This document shows, piece by piece, positions 31,817-40,817 of a stretch of DNA of 64,000 nucleotides. The stretch is from Thalassotalea sp. 1_MG-2023 (GTDB taxonomy: Bacteria > Pseudomonadota > Gammaproteobacteria > Enterobacterales > Alteromonadaceae). Position 1 is the stretch's first letter, and the number at the start of each line of letters is the position of its first letter. A program made the translations under genes and the position numbers. The stretch is from assembly GCF_030546745.1 (NCBI RefSeq), contig NZ_JAUOPD010000007.1, forward strand, positions 111,080 through 175,079. Direction: 5' to 3'. The notes under the pieces are model-generated. The model was not told the origin of the DNA. It saw only the letters and a program-made list of their open reading frames with translations, and did no database searches.

Positions 31817-32201
31817 TACGCAAGCTGTTCAAGAAAAAAACAAATAATATAACTACTTGTTTTTATTGAAAAGTTATTTCTATATTACTTTTTGTAATAT
31901 GGGAATAACTATAAAACCTAAAATAAATCTATTGGATAAAAAAAACAAAAATAAAGATTGCCTTTTACAAAAAAGCAAATCAATTACTCTTACTAAGTTA
32001 GTTGTTACTAACAAAAGAATTTGTCAAAATTTATCAAGTAAATTTATGTTTTTTTTATGCTTGCAATGAAGCTCAAACCTCATTATCTTGTGATTAGTTT
32101 AGTGCTCACCCCCTAGATATTGTGTATTGAGTATTTTAATGCACCGTTGTGAGCTTACAGTCTAAAAAATTAAAAAAACAAAACACATATACAGGTTTTT
32201 C
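31817..32201. other. nrdA control region
   Basis: A 385-bp, very AT-rich gap. The right part holds a promoter candidate and two NrdR-box-like sites, listed separately. The left part (31820-32050) has poly-A/T runs and a small open frame at 31857 without ribosome site or recognisable protein; I see no gene in it. Confidence 0.6.
32061..32125 (+). promoter_or_regulatory. nrdA promoter candidate with two NrdR-like boxes
   Basis: A -35 TTGCAA (32061-32066) and -10 TATCTT (32084-32089) are spaced by 17 bp. The box at 32113-32125 reads, on the minus strand, ACACAATATCTAG, close to the known NrdR consensus (ACACWATAT-type). A weaker copy at 32081-32093 overlaps the -10 and lies in the same orientation 32 bp away, the three-turn spacing typical for NrdR pairs. 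NrdR represses ribonucleotide reductase genes. Seen as a pattern only. Confidence 0.5.
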
Positions 32202-34475
32202 ATGAACAACAACCTTTTTGTCACCAAGCGTAACGGTAAGAAAGAACCCATCGATTTAGAGAAAATTCACAAGGTAATTGCCTGGGCTGCTGAGAATTTA
32301 GAAAATGTCTCTGTTTCACAGGTCGAATTGAAATCTCATATCCAATTTTATGATGGTATTAAAACGGAAGATATTCATGAAACCATCATAAAGTCTGCCG
32401 CAGATTTAATTTCTGAAGAAACACCTGATTACCAATATTTGGCAGCCCGATTAGCTATCTTCCATTTACGTAAAAAGGCCTACGGACAATTTGAGCCACC
32501 AAAATTATATGAACATGTGGTAAAGCTTGTTGAGTCAGGTCGTTACGATCAACACATATTGGCTGATTATACCCCAGAAGATTTCGAAGCGATGGAGCAA
32601 TTCATTGATCATCGTCGTGATTTAAACTTCAGCTACGCTGCTGTTAAACAACTTGAAGGTAAGTATTTAGTACAGAATCGCGTAACCGGAGAAATTTACG
32701 AAAGTGCGCAATTCTTATATGTATTAGTGGCCGCGTGTTTATTTGCAAAATATCCAGCCGACACAAGACTCAGTTACATCGAAGGTTTTTATAACGCAAT
32801 TTCGATGTTTAAGATTTCATTGCCAACCCCTATTATGGCGGGCGTTCGCACCCCTACTCGTCAGTTTTCATCATGTGTATTGATTGAATGTGATGATAGC
32901 TTAGATTCTATAAATGCCTCTTCTAGTGCCATTGTAAAATATGTATCGCAACGCGCCGGTATTGGTATTAATGCGGGCAATATTAGAGCATTAGGTAGTG
33001 CAATTAGAAACGGTGAAGCATTCCACACAGGTTGTATTCCGTTTTACAAACACTTTCAAACAGCGGTTAAAAGCTGCTCTCAAGGTGGCGTTCGCGGCGG
33101 AGCAGCTACGCTATTTTATCCTTTATGGCACTTAGAAGTTGAAAGTTTACTGGTATTAAAAAATAACCGTGGTGTTGATGAGAACCGTGTTCGTCATCTT
33201 GACTACGGTGTTCAATTTAACAAATTGATGTACCAACGTTTAATTAAGGGGGAACACATTACGTTGTTCAGCCCTAGCGACGTACCAGGTTTGTACGATG
33301 CATTTTTCGCAGATCAAGAAACGTTTGAAGCGTTATATGTTAAATATGAAGCTGATGAATCAATTCGCAAGAAGCGCATTCAAGCCATTGAACTGTTTAG
33401 TTTGTTTGCTCAAGAACGTGCAAGTACAGGTCGTATTTATTTGCAAAATGTTGATCACTGTAATACACATAGTCCATTTGAACCAAGCCAAGCTCCTATA
33501 CGTCAAAGTAACTTGTGTCTTGAAATTGCGCTACCAACTAAGCCTTTAAACGATATTAATGATCCTGAAGGTGAAATTGCATTATGTACGTTATCAGCAT
33601 TTAATTTAGGCGCTATTGAAAGTTTAGATGAGCTAGAAGGTCTTGCCGACCTCGCCGTACGAGCATTAGATAGCTTATTAGATTATCAAGATTACCCTGT
33701 TCCAGCTGCTTACAATGCAACCATGGGGCGAAGAACACTTGGTATAGGTGTCATTAACTATGCTTATTATCTAGCTAAAAATGGCGTGTACTATTCAAAT
33801 GGCAGTGCGAATAACCTAACTCACCGTACTTTTGAAGCGATTCAATTTTATTTATTGCAGGCATCAAATAAGCTTGCAAAAGAGCAAGGTGCTTGTCCTA
33901 AGTTTAATGAAACGCGCTTATCTCAAGGTATTTTACCAATTGATACTTACAAAAAAGAGATCGACAAAATCACCAATGAGCCTCTGCAGCTAGATTGGGA
34001 AGCGCTACGCGAAAACATAAAGCAATATGGTGTGAGAAACTCAACGTTATCAGCCTTGATGCCTTCTGAAACATCATCGCAAATTTCTAATGCCACCAAC
34101 GGCATTGAACCACCGCGAGGTTTGATCAGTATTAAAGCAAGTAAAGACGGCATTTTAAAACAAGTTGTACCCGAATATGCCACATTAAAAGATAATTATG
34201 AGTTACTTTGGAATATTCCAAACAACGAAGGTTATTTACAGCTTGTTGGTATTATGCAGAAGTTTATTGATCAAACTATTTCAGCGAATACTAATTACGA
34301 CCCTGCTAAATATGAAGGCGGTAAAGTGCCTGTTAAGCAAATCATCAAAGATTTATTAACCGCTTATAAATTGGGTGTTAAAACACTTTACTACCACAAC
34401 ACCAGAGACGGTGCTGCGGACGGACAAGTAGAAGCAGAAGACGATGGCTGTGAAGGCGGCGCGTGTAAAATCTAA
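32202..34475 (+). CDS. nrdA: Ribonucleoside-diphosphate reductase class Ia, alpha subunit
   Basis: The catalytic subunit that makes dNDPs under oxygen. It has 757 residues (E. coli 761). An ATP-cone occupies residues 1-95 (FVTKRNGKKEPIDLEKIH). The active-site cysteines appear in FSSCVLIECDD, RQSNLCLEIALPT and ALCTLSAFNLG, and the C-terminal redox pair in the DDGCEGGACKI tail. It is followed by nrdB and yfaE. Confidence 0.97.
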   Translation: MNNNLFVTKRNGKKEPIDLEKIHKVIAWAAENLENVSVSQVELKSHIQFYDGIKTEDIHETIIKSAADLISEETPDYQYLAARLAIFHLRKKAYGQFEPPKLYEHVVKLVESGRYDQHILADYTPEDFEAMEQFIDHRRDLNFSYAAVKQLEGKYLVQNRVTGEIYESAQFLYVLVAACLFAKYPADTRLSYIEGFYNAISMFKISLPTPIMAGVRTPTRQFSSCVLIECDDSLDSINASSSAIVKYVSQRAGIGINAGNIRALGSAIRNGEAFHTGCIPFYKHFQTAVKSCSQGGVRGGAATLFYPLWHLEVESLLVLKNNRGVDENRVRHLDYGVQFNKLMYQRLIKGEHITLFSPSDVPGLYDAFFADQETFEALYVKYEADESIRKKRIQAIELFSLFAQERASTGRIYLQNVDHCNTHSPFEPSQAPIRQSNLCLEIALPTKPLNDINDPEGEIALCTLSAFNLGAIESLDELEGLADLAVRALDSLLDYQDYPVPAAYNATMGRRTLGIGVINYAYYLAKNGVYYSNGSANNLTHRTFEAIQFYLLQASNKLAKEQGACPKFNETRLSQGILPIDTYKKEIDKITNEPLQLDWEALRENIKQYGVRNSTLSALMPSETSSQISNATNGIEPPRGLISIKASKDGILKQVVPEYATLKDNYELLWNIPNNEGYLQLVGIMQKFIDQTISANTNYDPAKYEGGKVPVKQIIKDLLTAYKLGVKTLYYHNTRDGAADGQVEAEDDGCEGGACKI

Positions 34476-34480
34476 GTGCT

Positions 34481-34511
34481 AATAGCCACAAGTAATGTGG
34501 CTATTTTTTAA
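34481..34511 (+). terminator. Terminator-like hairpin between nrdA and nrdB
   Basis: A 9-bp perfect stem (AATAGCCAC/GTGGCTATT) with a 7-base loop followed by TTTTT, five bases after the nrdA stop. nrdB starts 75 bp further on with its own GGAG site. It could attenuate nrdB relative to nrdA or mark a processing point. Confidence 0.75.
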
Positions 34512-34586
34512 CGACAATATTTCTGAAGAATTTAACGAAACAGCTTACTGAATAATAACACTAAAAGCTGCTTCAAGGAGCAATAA

Positions 34587-35717
34587 ATGACCTATAGTAC
34601 CTTTAACCAAGTTCCCAATAACCCATTGCTAGAGCCAATGTTTCTGGGTAACAGTGTTAATGTTGCACGCTATGATCAGCAAAAGTTTTCCGCGTTTGAA
34701 AAACTGATTGAAAAACAACTTTCATTCTTTTGGCGTCCAGAAGAAATTGATGTGTCTAAAGACCGAGCTGATTGGCAAGGGTTGACCAATTCAGAAAAGC
34801 ATATTTTTATTTCCAACCTTAAATATCAAACGTTACTTGATAGCGTAGCTGCTCGCTCAGTTAACGCGGTATTATTGCCTATTGTTTCTTTACCTGAATT
34901 AGAAACGTGGATCGAAACGTGGGCCTTTAGTGAAACCATTCACTCTCGATCATATACACATATTTTACGTAATTTATTTACTGACCCAAGTGAAGTATTC
35001 GACGATATTGTTGTTAACCCAGCAATATTAAAACGCGCTTCTAGCATTGCAAAATACTTCGATCATGTCATCGTTACAACGCAATTAATGCAGGCGCAAG
35101 GTGAAGGAACCTACGAGGTAGACGGCGAGCAATTAGAAGTAAGCATGCGTAAGTTAAAAGAGCGCTTGTTTCTTGCTATATGTTCAGTAAACGCACTTGA
35201 AGCTATCCGCTTTTATGTGAGCTTTGCTTGCTCTTTTGCCTTTGCAGAACGTGAACTTCTTGAAGGAAATGCTAAAATCATCAAGCTTATCGCTCGTGAT
35301 GAAGCATTACATTTAACAGGTACTCAGCATATTTTAAATAATTGGTTTTCTGGCAAAGATGATCCAGAAATGAAAGAAATTGCTCATGAATTAAAAGATG
35401 AGGGATTACAAATATTTTTAGATGTTGTAGAGCAAGAAAAAGAATGGGCGCAATACCTATTCAAAGATGGCTCAATGATCGGATTGAATGCTGAAATACT
35501 AAATCAATATATTGAGTATATTAGTAATCAGCGTTTAGCGGCTATAGGCTACGAAATGCCATTCTCTATTAAAAGCAATCCATTACCATGGATGAATGCT
35601 TACCTTGTTAGTGACAACGTGCAAGTTGCTCCACAAGAAACGGAAATATCAAGTTACTTAGTTGGCCAAGTAGATTCGGCTGTTTCAAGTGATGATTTTG
35701 ATGATTTTGATTTGTAA
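34587..35717 (+). CDS. nrdB: Ribonucleoside-diphosphate reductase class Ia, beta subunit
   Basis: The radical-generating subunit with a di-iron centre and tyrosyl radical. It has 376 residues, as in E. coli. Iron ligands are visible in [15 protein letters not shown] and [15 protein letters not shown], and the C-terminal acidic tail that docks to NrdA (DDFDDFDL) is present. It starts at 34587 after AAGGAG. Confidence 0.97.
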   Translation: MTYSTFNQVPNNPLLEPMFLGNSVNVARYDQQKFSAFEKLIEKQLSFFWRPEEIDVSKDRADWQGLTNSEKHIFISNLKYQTLLDSVAARSVNAVLLPIVSLPELETWIETWAFSETIHSRSYTHILRNLFTDPSEVFDDIVVNPAILKRASSIAKYFDHVIVTTQLMQAQGEGTYEVDGEQLEVSMRKLKERLFLAICSVNALEAIRFYVSFACSFAFAERELLEGNAKIIKLIARDEALHLTGTQHILNNWFSGKDDPEMKEIAHELKDEGLQIFLDVVEQEKEWAQYLFKDGSMIGLNAEILNQYIEYISNQRLAAIGYEMPFSIKSNPLPWMNAYLVSDNVQVAPQETEISSYLVGQVDSAVSSDDFDDFDL

Positions 35718-35730
35718 TAACCCCTTAATA

Positions 35731-35755
35731 CGCCATAGCTTACTTTGCTATGGCG
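35731..35755 (+). other. Hairpin between nrdB and yfaE
   Basis: A perfect 9-bp stem (CGCCATAGC/GCTATGGCG), loop of 7, with no T tract. It swallows the upstream in-frame ATG at 35750, which argues for the later yfaE start at 35774. Confidence 0.55.
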
Positions 35756-35773
35756 AACTGCCCTACTTTTATT

Positions 35774-36043
35774 ATGTCTAAGCCTCCTGCTAAAATCGTA
35801 ACTGCAAATCAACAAGACATTGAATATCAAGATCAAGATAAAACCCTGCTAAATTGCTTAGAAAAACACGATGTTGAAGTACATTATCACTGTAGAGATG
35901 GCTTTTGCGGCGCCTGCCGAGTGACATTAAAAAAAGGCCAAGTACTTTACCCTCAAGGGGAGCCTTTAGCCTTTGTTGGCGACAACGAAATACTGCCTTG
36001 TTGTTGTATTCCTGCCAGTAACATTGAAATTGAAATTGATTAA
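35774..36043 (+). CDS. yfaE: 2Fe-2S ferredoxin YfaE, NrdB radical maintenance
   Basis: A plant-type ferredoxin that donates electrons to rebuild the di-iron tyrosyl radical of NrdB. It has 89 residues from the ATG at 35774; the in-frame ATG at 35750 lies inside a hairpin. The cluster cysteines are in HCRDGFCGACR (C-x4-C-x2-C) and LPCCC near the end. It follows nrdB as in E. coli. It converges with, and overlaps by 4 bp, the end of the response regulator gene on the other strand. Confidence 0.93.
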   Translation: MSKPPAKIVTANQQDIEYQDQDKTLLNCLEKHDVEVHYHCRDGFCGACRVTLKKGQVLYPQGEPLAFVGDNEILPCCCIPASNIEIEID

Positions 36044-37389
36044 AGTTTATCGCTTAATTTAGCAGTTATACCACTAACCACAATATCGAGTTGTTCTGCT
36101 ACCGGTGAGAATAAAACGTTATACTGATTCGAATTATGTTCATTAATCGCGACATCTAGGTGTTTACAGTACTCATATAAGCTCATCGCTCCTATTGAAC
36201 AAGAAACCCCTTTTAACGTATGTACAAGTGACTTTAGTGATTCGTAGTCGTTATTTTCAATGGCTTGCGCGATCCTTTCTTTATCTTTGCCATGATCTTG
36301 ACAAAACATCACCAAAATCTCTTCAAACAGTTCTTCATCACCTAATACATTATTCACACCAATTTCATATTCAATGCCTGGGTATTTTCCTTGCTCAGTT
36401 TCACTGGTTACTACATTAGAGGCTGACAAGCTATCATTTGTATCATCAATCATCATGGTATTTGTATCACCTTCAATATTTTCATCTAAAATGGTTTGGT
36501 TTCTGCCCGATTGTTTAGCATTATAGAGCGCTTCATCTGCGACATGCATTAGTTCATCAAAGGACATAGTTTGAGGATTTTGACAAGTAACCCCAACGCT
36601 TACCGTAAGGGTAAATTCTTTGGTGTAGTCTTTATACTCGACTTTCATAGCGTGTTTTTCTAGCATCGTTCTACATCGCTCACATGCTAGGTAAGCATCG
36701 TCAATTTCTGTACCAGGCATACACACAGCGAATTCTTCACCGCCTACCCTACCAACAATATCATAATCGCGGAAACAGTCTTTGAGAATGTCAGCAAACT
36801 CTTTTAGTGCAATATCACCAGCTTCGTGACCGTAGGTATCATTAACCTTTTTAAAATAATCAAGATCTAACATTGCAACGGAAATTGGCTGATGCTTACG
36901 CTTTGCTTGACTGAGCACCGAACTAACTAACTCTTTAAAGCTCCCTCTATTATGTAGCCCTGTTAAACTATCCGTTCTTGCGAGTTGCTCGAGCTGTTTA
37001 GTTTTTTCCATAAAGCGTAAAGAGTTTCTTATTCGTGCAAGTAACACGCTTGGAATATACGGCTTTGTTACATAGTCGTCAGCGCCATTTTCTAATGATG
37101 ACACTATCGCTTCTTCTTGACCTGAAGCAGATAACATAATGACTGGGATATTTTTAAAATCGCGACTATTTTTAAGTGTTTCTAAAAACGTTAATCCTGA
37201 CATTTCTGGCATGTGCATATCCAATAAAATGAGATCAACATTTAATTCTTCAAGTAATGATAACGCTTGCTCGCCAGATTCTGCCGTTAAAACTTCATAC
37301 CCTGATTCAGATAAATCAAACTCTAATAGCATTAATGTGTCTTTAGCATCATCAATAGCCATAACCGTATACTGATCGTTTTTAATCAT
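36040..37389 (-). CDS. Response regulator with GGDEF and Hpt domains
   Basis: A 449-residue cytosolic signalling protein. The receiver (about 8-125) has the phospho-acceptor Asp in LLDMHMPEMSG and Lys in YVTKPY. The diguanylate cyclase (about 140-305) has the intact active motif GGEEF, so it should make c-di-GMP. A C-terminal Hpt domain (about 345-445) has the phospho-His in LVHTLKGVS. The receiver-GGDEF-Hpt order is less usual than receiver-GGDEF. It is the last gene of a four-gene block and may be the output stage, like HsbD in Pseudomonas, though the architecture differs. Confidence 0.9.
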   Translation of the reverse strand: MIKNDQYTVMAIDDAKDTLMLLEFDLSESGYEVLTAESGEQALSLLEELNVDLILLDMHMPEMSGLTFLETLKNSRDFKNIPVIMLSASGQEEAIVSSLENGADDYVTKPYIPSVLLARIRNSLRFMEKTKQLEQLARTDSLTGLHNRGSFKELVSSVLSQAKRKHQPISVAMLDLDYFKKVNDTYGHEAGDIALKEFADILKDCFRDYDIVGRVGGEEFAVCMPGTEIDDAYLACERCRTMLEKHAMKVEYKDYTKEFTLTVSVGVTCQNPQTMSFDELMHVADEALYNAKQSGRNQTILDENIEGDTNTMMIDDTNDSLSASNVVTSETEQGKYPGIEYEIGVNNVLGDEELFEEILVMFCQDHGKDKERIAQAIENNDYESLKSLVHTLKGVSCSIGAMSLYEYCKHLDVAINEHNSNQYNVLFSPVAEQLDIVVSGITAKLSDKL

Positions 37390-37459
37390 TTATGTACCTG
37401 TTTTTGCAGAGTATTAACATTGATAATGCTAGAAAAATAGCTACTATTCAATTCGTTTA

Positions 37460-38305
37460 TCATACTCTATTTGAATTTTTTACTTTATTGTATAAATCTT
37501 GATAAACGTTTTCTAAGTGCTGGGTCAGTATTACCATTTGATTATAATCGACTTTGTTAATAATAGCGGCCTCAATTTGCCTTGCTACCTTACCCAGTTT
37601 ATTAGCGCTCAAATTAACACTCATACCCTTTAATTTATGTATATTTACCATCACGCTTGCCATATCATTTTCTTGAACCGCTTTATTAATTTCTTGTATA
37701 AGTAATGGGGCTTCCTCAAGGAAAAACGATTGTAATCTCTTGGCAAGCTTTTCATTATGTTGTATTCGTCGATAAAATTGAGCCTTATCCCAAATATCGT
37801 TCTCGCGAGTATCGTCTTGGTTAACCTCAAAATATTGGGAAACTGATGTAACCTCCTGTTCCGATACTTCGTTTTCTTGCAACCTTGCGCCTAACCAATA
37901 ACATAATTTCATTTGCAATACATCTGAATCTACCGGTTTGGTTGCATAATCGTTCATTCCCGCCGATAAACACTTTTCTCTATCACTAGCTAAGTCGCTA
38001 GCTGTCATGGCTATAATAATAATATTTTGATTGTTTTTACCTGCCTTTCCTCGCCTGATCGCTTGTGTGGTCTGATAGCCGTCAAGGATCGGCATTTGGC
38101 AGTCCATAATAATAAGATCATACTGGTCTTTATCAACACAGGTTGATAATAAATTAAGCGCTTCCTGACCATTATTAACAGTGGTTGCATTTACATTCAT
38201 GTTAGATAACACACCCTTTAATACCATTTGATTGATACGATTATCTTCAACAATCATTATATTCATTGGTTTATCATGTTTATCTGTAGATGAAATTTGA
38301 TGCAT
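37460..38305 (-). CDS. Response regulator with C-terminal Hpt domain
   Basis: A 281-residue protein. The receiver (about 14-130) has Asp in IIMDCQMPILDG and Lys in YATKPVD. The Hpt domain (about 185-275) has the phospho-His in NIHKLKGMSV. This is the tail half of a phosphorelay hybrid kinase without the kinase, so it must receive phosphate from a partner elsewhere. It lies 70 bp upstream of the GGDEF protein gene and 106 bp downstream of the PP2C protein gene, same strand. Confidence 0.9.
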   Translation of the reverse strand: MHQISSTDKHDKPMNIMIVEDNRINQMVLKGVLSNMNVNATTVNNGQEALNLLSTCVDKDQYDLIIMDCQMPILDGYQTTQAIRRGKAGKNNQNIIIIAMTASDLASDREKCLSAGMNDYATKPVDSDVLQMKLCYWLGARLQENEVSEQEVTSVSQYFEVNQDDTRENDIWDKAQFYRRIQHNEKLAKRLQSFFLEEAPLLIQEINKAVQENDMASVMVNIHKLKGMSVNLSANKLGKVARQIEAAIINKVDYNQMVILTQHLENVYQDLYNKVKNSNRV

Positions 38306-38411
38306 GTTTTATTGTTTTTCTTACCGTCTGTATACTTTGCGTTATGTTAAAACGCAATAGTTCATTAAATATAGCAGCACGGGCTAATGTATTTAATAAA
38401 CATTACAATTA

Positions 38412-40151
38412 TTATCGCCATACATAAGTTGCTTGAACTTGATTTCCTTGATCACTGTACTGTAGCGATTCACACAATTGACTTACAAGATGAATACCTC
38501 TACCGCTTAATTTTAACTCATGTTCAGCCTTATATTGCTGTTGTTTGCTAACAATGCCATGGTAATTTTTTACATTAAAACCGTTACCGCTATCAGAAAT
38601 AGCGATAATAATACGCCCACCTGAGATAAGCGGATAATAGCTTAAATTAACTTCTACAAATCCTTCGGTAAGAGATTTTAAACGCTGTTCACGTTCTAAA
38701 AAGTACTCCGCAAAACCATCAGCACTTGATTTCATTGTAGAGTCTAAACCTAAGACGCCATGATCAAGTGAATTAACAAATAACTCGGTCAAAATGGTTA
38801 ATAAACTTTGCCAATGCTCTGCGCTTCCTTCAAGTTCTTGTATCTGGTTCATTGCGATGGGAATAGGATTAACACGAGAGAGCCTGCTACCCATTAATTT
38901 AAGCCGCCAATGCCATGCCGCGTCTATATTAGTATTTGTCTGGTCAGGTTCACTTGCTACTTGTGAAGTATTAATAACATGAGGTTGTTGCCAACCGCCA
39001 CATGGAATGTCGATTAGGGAAAGGTCATCTTCTTGTGGCATTTCTTGACAAAATTGATTGACGCTCTTTAATACTTCTTCTGTGATGTTTCCATGAGAAA
39101 TCCCTGCCGATACCACACGTTCAAACCGCTCAATATCAAACATTTCGCCTTGTGGATTACGTGCCTCGATAATTCCATCACTAATTAACACTACACGATC
39201 GGTTTCTTCAACAGATATAACCGACAAGCTCGCATCGTTTATTAAAGCTGGTAGCACACCAATCGGTGGGTGTTGAGAAGGTACACGCTGTTTAATCCCC
39301 CCTGATTGATCAAAAATATACGCATCGGGTATACCAGCATTAAAGATATAAACGGTATTTTCATGACTAGATACCGTCACAAATGCTGCTGCTAAAAATA
39401 GATCAGTCGGTAATAGTTGATGTAATTGCTGGTTTACCTGACTAATGATCTCTAATAGCGTGAAGCCTTTTTTCGTCATCGTGCGAAAGGTTTCAGAGAG
39501 TGGTATTGCGCCTATAGATGAGCGTAAACCGTGACCAGTGAAATCTCCTAATAGCACATTTACATCGCCATTAGGGCAACGTGCAGTGAGTTGTACATCA
39601 CCACTAAATAACGTAGCTGCTTTCTTAAGAATACCTATTTTATCTTGGGCAAAATTTCTAGCTTCAATGACACCTGACATCAATTGTTCTGCTAGTTCGA
39701 CATCTTTTTGCTGTGCTAGCTGTAATACTTTGTTCTTGGTAATTAAGTCGCTAATACGTTGTATTGATTTTATTTTTGCTTTAAATACCTCGGGAGAAAA
39801 CGGCCTGACTAAAATACCATCGCCACCTGCTTCAATACTTTCGATATAAGCTTGATCTGTTGCCATACTGGTGATAAAAATTAATGGACATAAGCTATTT
39901 TCATGGGTCAATGTTTTTATTTTTCTTGCTGCTTCATATCCATTCATCACAGGCATATTGATATCCATCAATATAAGATCAGGCTGATACTTGATATACA
40001 TTGAAACTGCTTGAGCACCATCATCGGCGCAAAGCACGTGATAGCCCTCTTCTTTTAGCAGAACACCAAGTACGGTACGTTGCATTTTTGAGTCATCAAC
40101 AACGAGAGCAAGCTTTGCATTACCCAACACTTGGCTCATATTAACGCTCAA
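38412..40151 (-). CDS. Receiver-PP2C phosphatase-HATPase protein (HsbR-like)
   Basis: A 579-residue partner-switch regulator. The receiver (about 15-130) has Asp in ILMDINMPVMNG. The SpoIIE/PP2C domain (about 170-385) has metal ligands in LLGDFTGHGLRSS, VVLISDGIIEA and QEDDLS. The C-terminal RsbW-like kinase (about 430-579) has LTELFVNSLDHG and ISDSGNGF. One protein therefore carries both the phosphatase and the anti-sigma-type kinase for the STAS protein encoded just upstream (11 bp overlap; a second Met, 12 bp later, is the alternative start). The same architecture is known for Pseudomonas HsbR. Confidence 0.9.
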   Translation of the reverse strand: MSVNMSQVLGNAKLALVVDDSKMQRTVLGVLLKEEGYHVLCADDGAQAVSMYIKYQPDLILMDINMPVMNGYEAARKIKTLTHENSLCPLIFITSMATDQAYIESIEAGGDGILVRPFSPEVFKAKIKSIQRISDLITKNKVLQLAQQKDVELAEQLMSGVIEARNFAQDKIGILKKAATLFSGDVQLTARCPNGDVNVLLGDFTGHGLRSSIGAIPLSETFRTMTKKGFTLLEIISQVNQQLHQLLPTDLFLAAAFVTVSSHENTVYIFNAGIPDAYIFDQSGGIKQRVPSQHPPIGVLPALINDASLSVISVEETDRVVLISDGIIEARNPQGEMFDIERFERVVSAGISHGNITEEVLKSVNQFCQEMPQEDDLSLIDIPCGGWQQPHVINTSQVASEPDQTNTNIDAAWHWRLKLMGSRLSRVNPIPIAMNQIQELEGSAEHWQSLLTILTELFVNSLDHGVLGLDSTMKSSADGFAEYFLEREQRLKSLTEGFVEVNLSYYPLISGGRIIIAISDSGNGFNVKNYHGIVSKQQQYKAEHELKLSGRGIHLVSQLCESLQYSDQGNQVQATYVWR

Positions 40152-40449
40152 TTGTCATCAAGCGATGAAACTGTGCTATTTCCAAAATTTTATTGACCGC
40201 ATCATTCGGTTTAAAGATTTTTAATTGTCCTGATACATTTTCAACATGATCTTTAAGTAATAAAATCATCCCTAAAGCCGAGCTATCCATATAAGATGCT
40301 TTTGACAAATCTAATATAAATAAACTTCCAGAGGCATTTTCATTAACATAAGCACTTTTAAACGCTTGATGAGCAGAAAAGTCGAATCGTTCTTCAACTG
40401 AAATGGTAACGACTTTGTTGTCAGCAGAAACTTGTTTTTTAACGTTCAT
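40141..40449 (-). CDS. STAS-domain anti-sigma-factor antagonist (HsbA/SpoIIAA-like)
   Basis: A 102-residue STAS protein. The phosphorylatable Ser is in YMDSSALGMILLL near residue 57. It would be phosphorylated and dephosphorylated by the receiver-PP2C-HATPase protein whose gene overlaps its end. It opens the signalling operon. The target (an anti-sigma partner or a cyclase) is not visible beyond the GGDEF protein downstream. Confidence 0.92.
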   Translation of the reverse strand: MNVKKQVSADNKVVTISVEERFDFSAHQAFKSAYVNENASGSLFILDLSKASYMDSSALGMILLLKDHVENVSGQLKIFKPNDAVNKILEIAQFHRLMTIER

Positions 40450-40817
40450 GGTTATCCCTATATCCGTTGGCTAGAATAATGCAGCCGCATGGTATTCTTT
40501 AATAGAACAGAATATTTACGTTTAAATCTCATGGCGTATTATTTTCTCATTTTGTACACATTCTAAAGGTTGAGTCAAAGCATTGTTTTTTCCTTTTACA
40601 CAATAACAATAAAGCGACTAGCCTGCCTACCCGTGATCACCTCTTAATGATAATAAAGAAGATTTTCCCTGCCTTATTAATACACTAGAAACAATTATGT
40701 ATTAACACTGAAACGCCACAACCGAAATCATTTTATACTGTATACGATATTTCATTGTGACGATTATCGTGGCATAATCCTGCCCTTGCTTAAATCGACA
40801 ATGTAGAGTTAAAAATC
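40450..40817. other. Divergent control region between the signalling block and the M24 peptidase
   Basis: 368 bp between two divergent genes, so it should carry both promoters. A TAATCC-like -10 lies at about 40778 for the peptidase gene. I see no strong dyad or small gene. Confidence 0.45.

Noticed and set aside
31857..32069. 70-residue plus frame before nrdA
   Set aside because: Lys/Asn/Leu-rich translation of AT-rich DNA, no ribosome site, no family pattern, and it lies in the nrdA control region.
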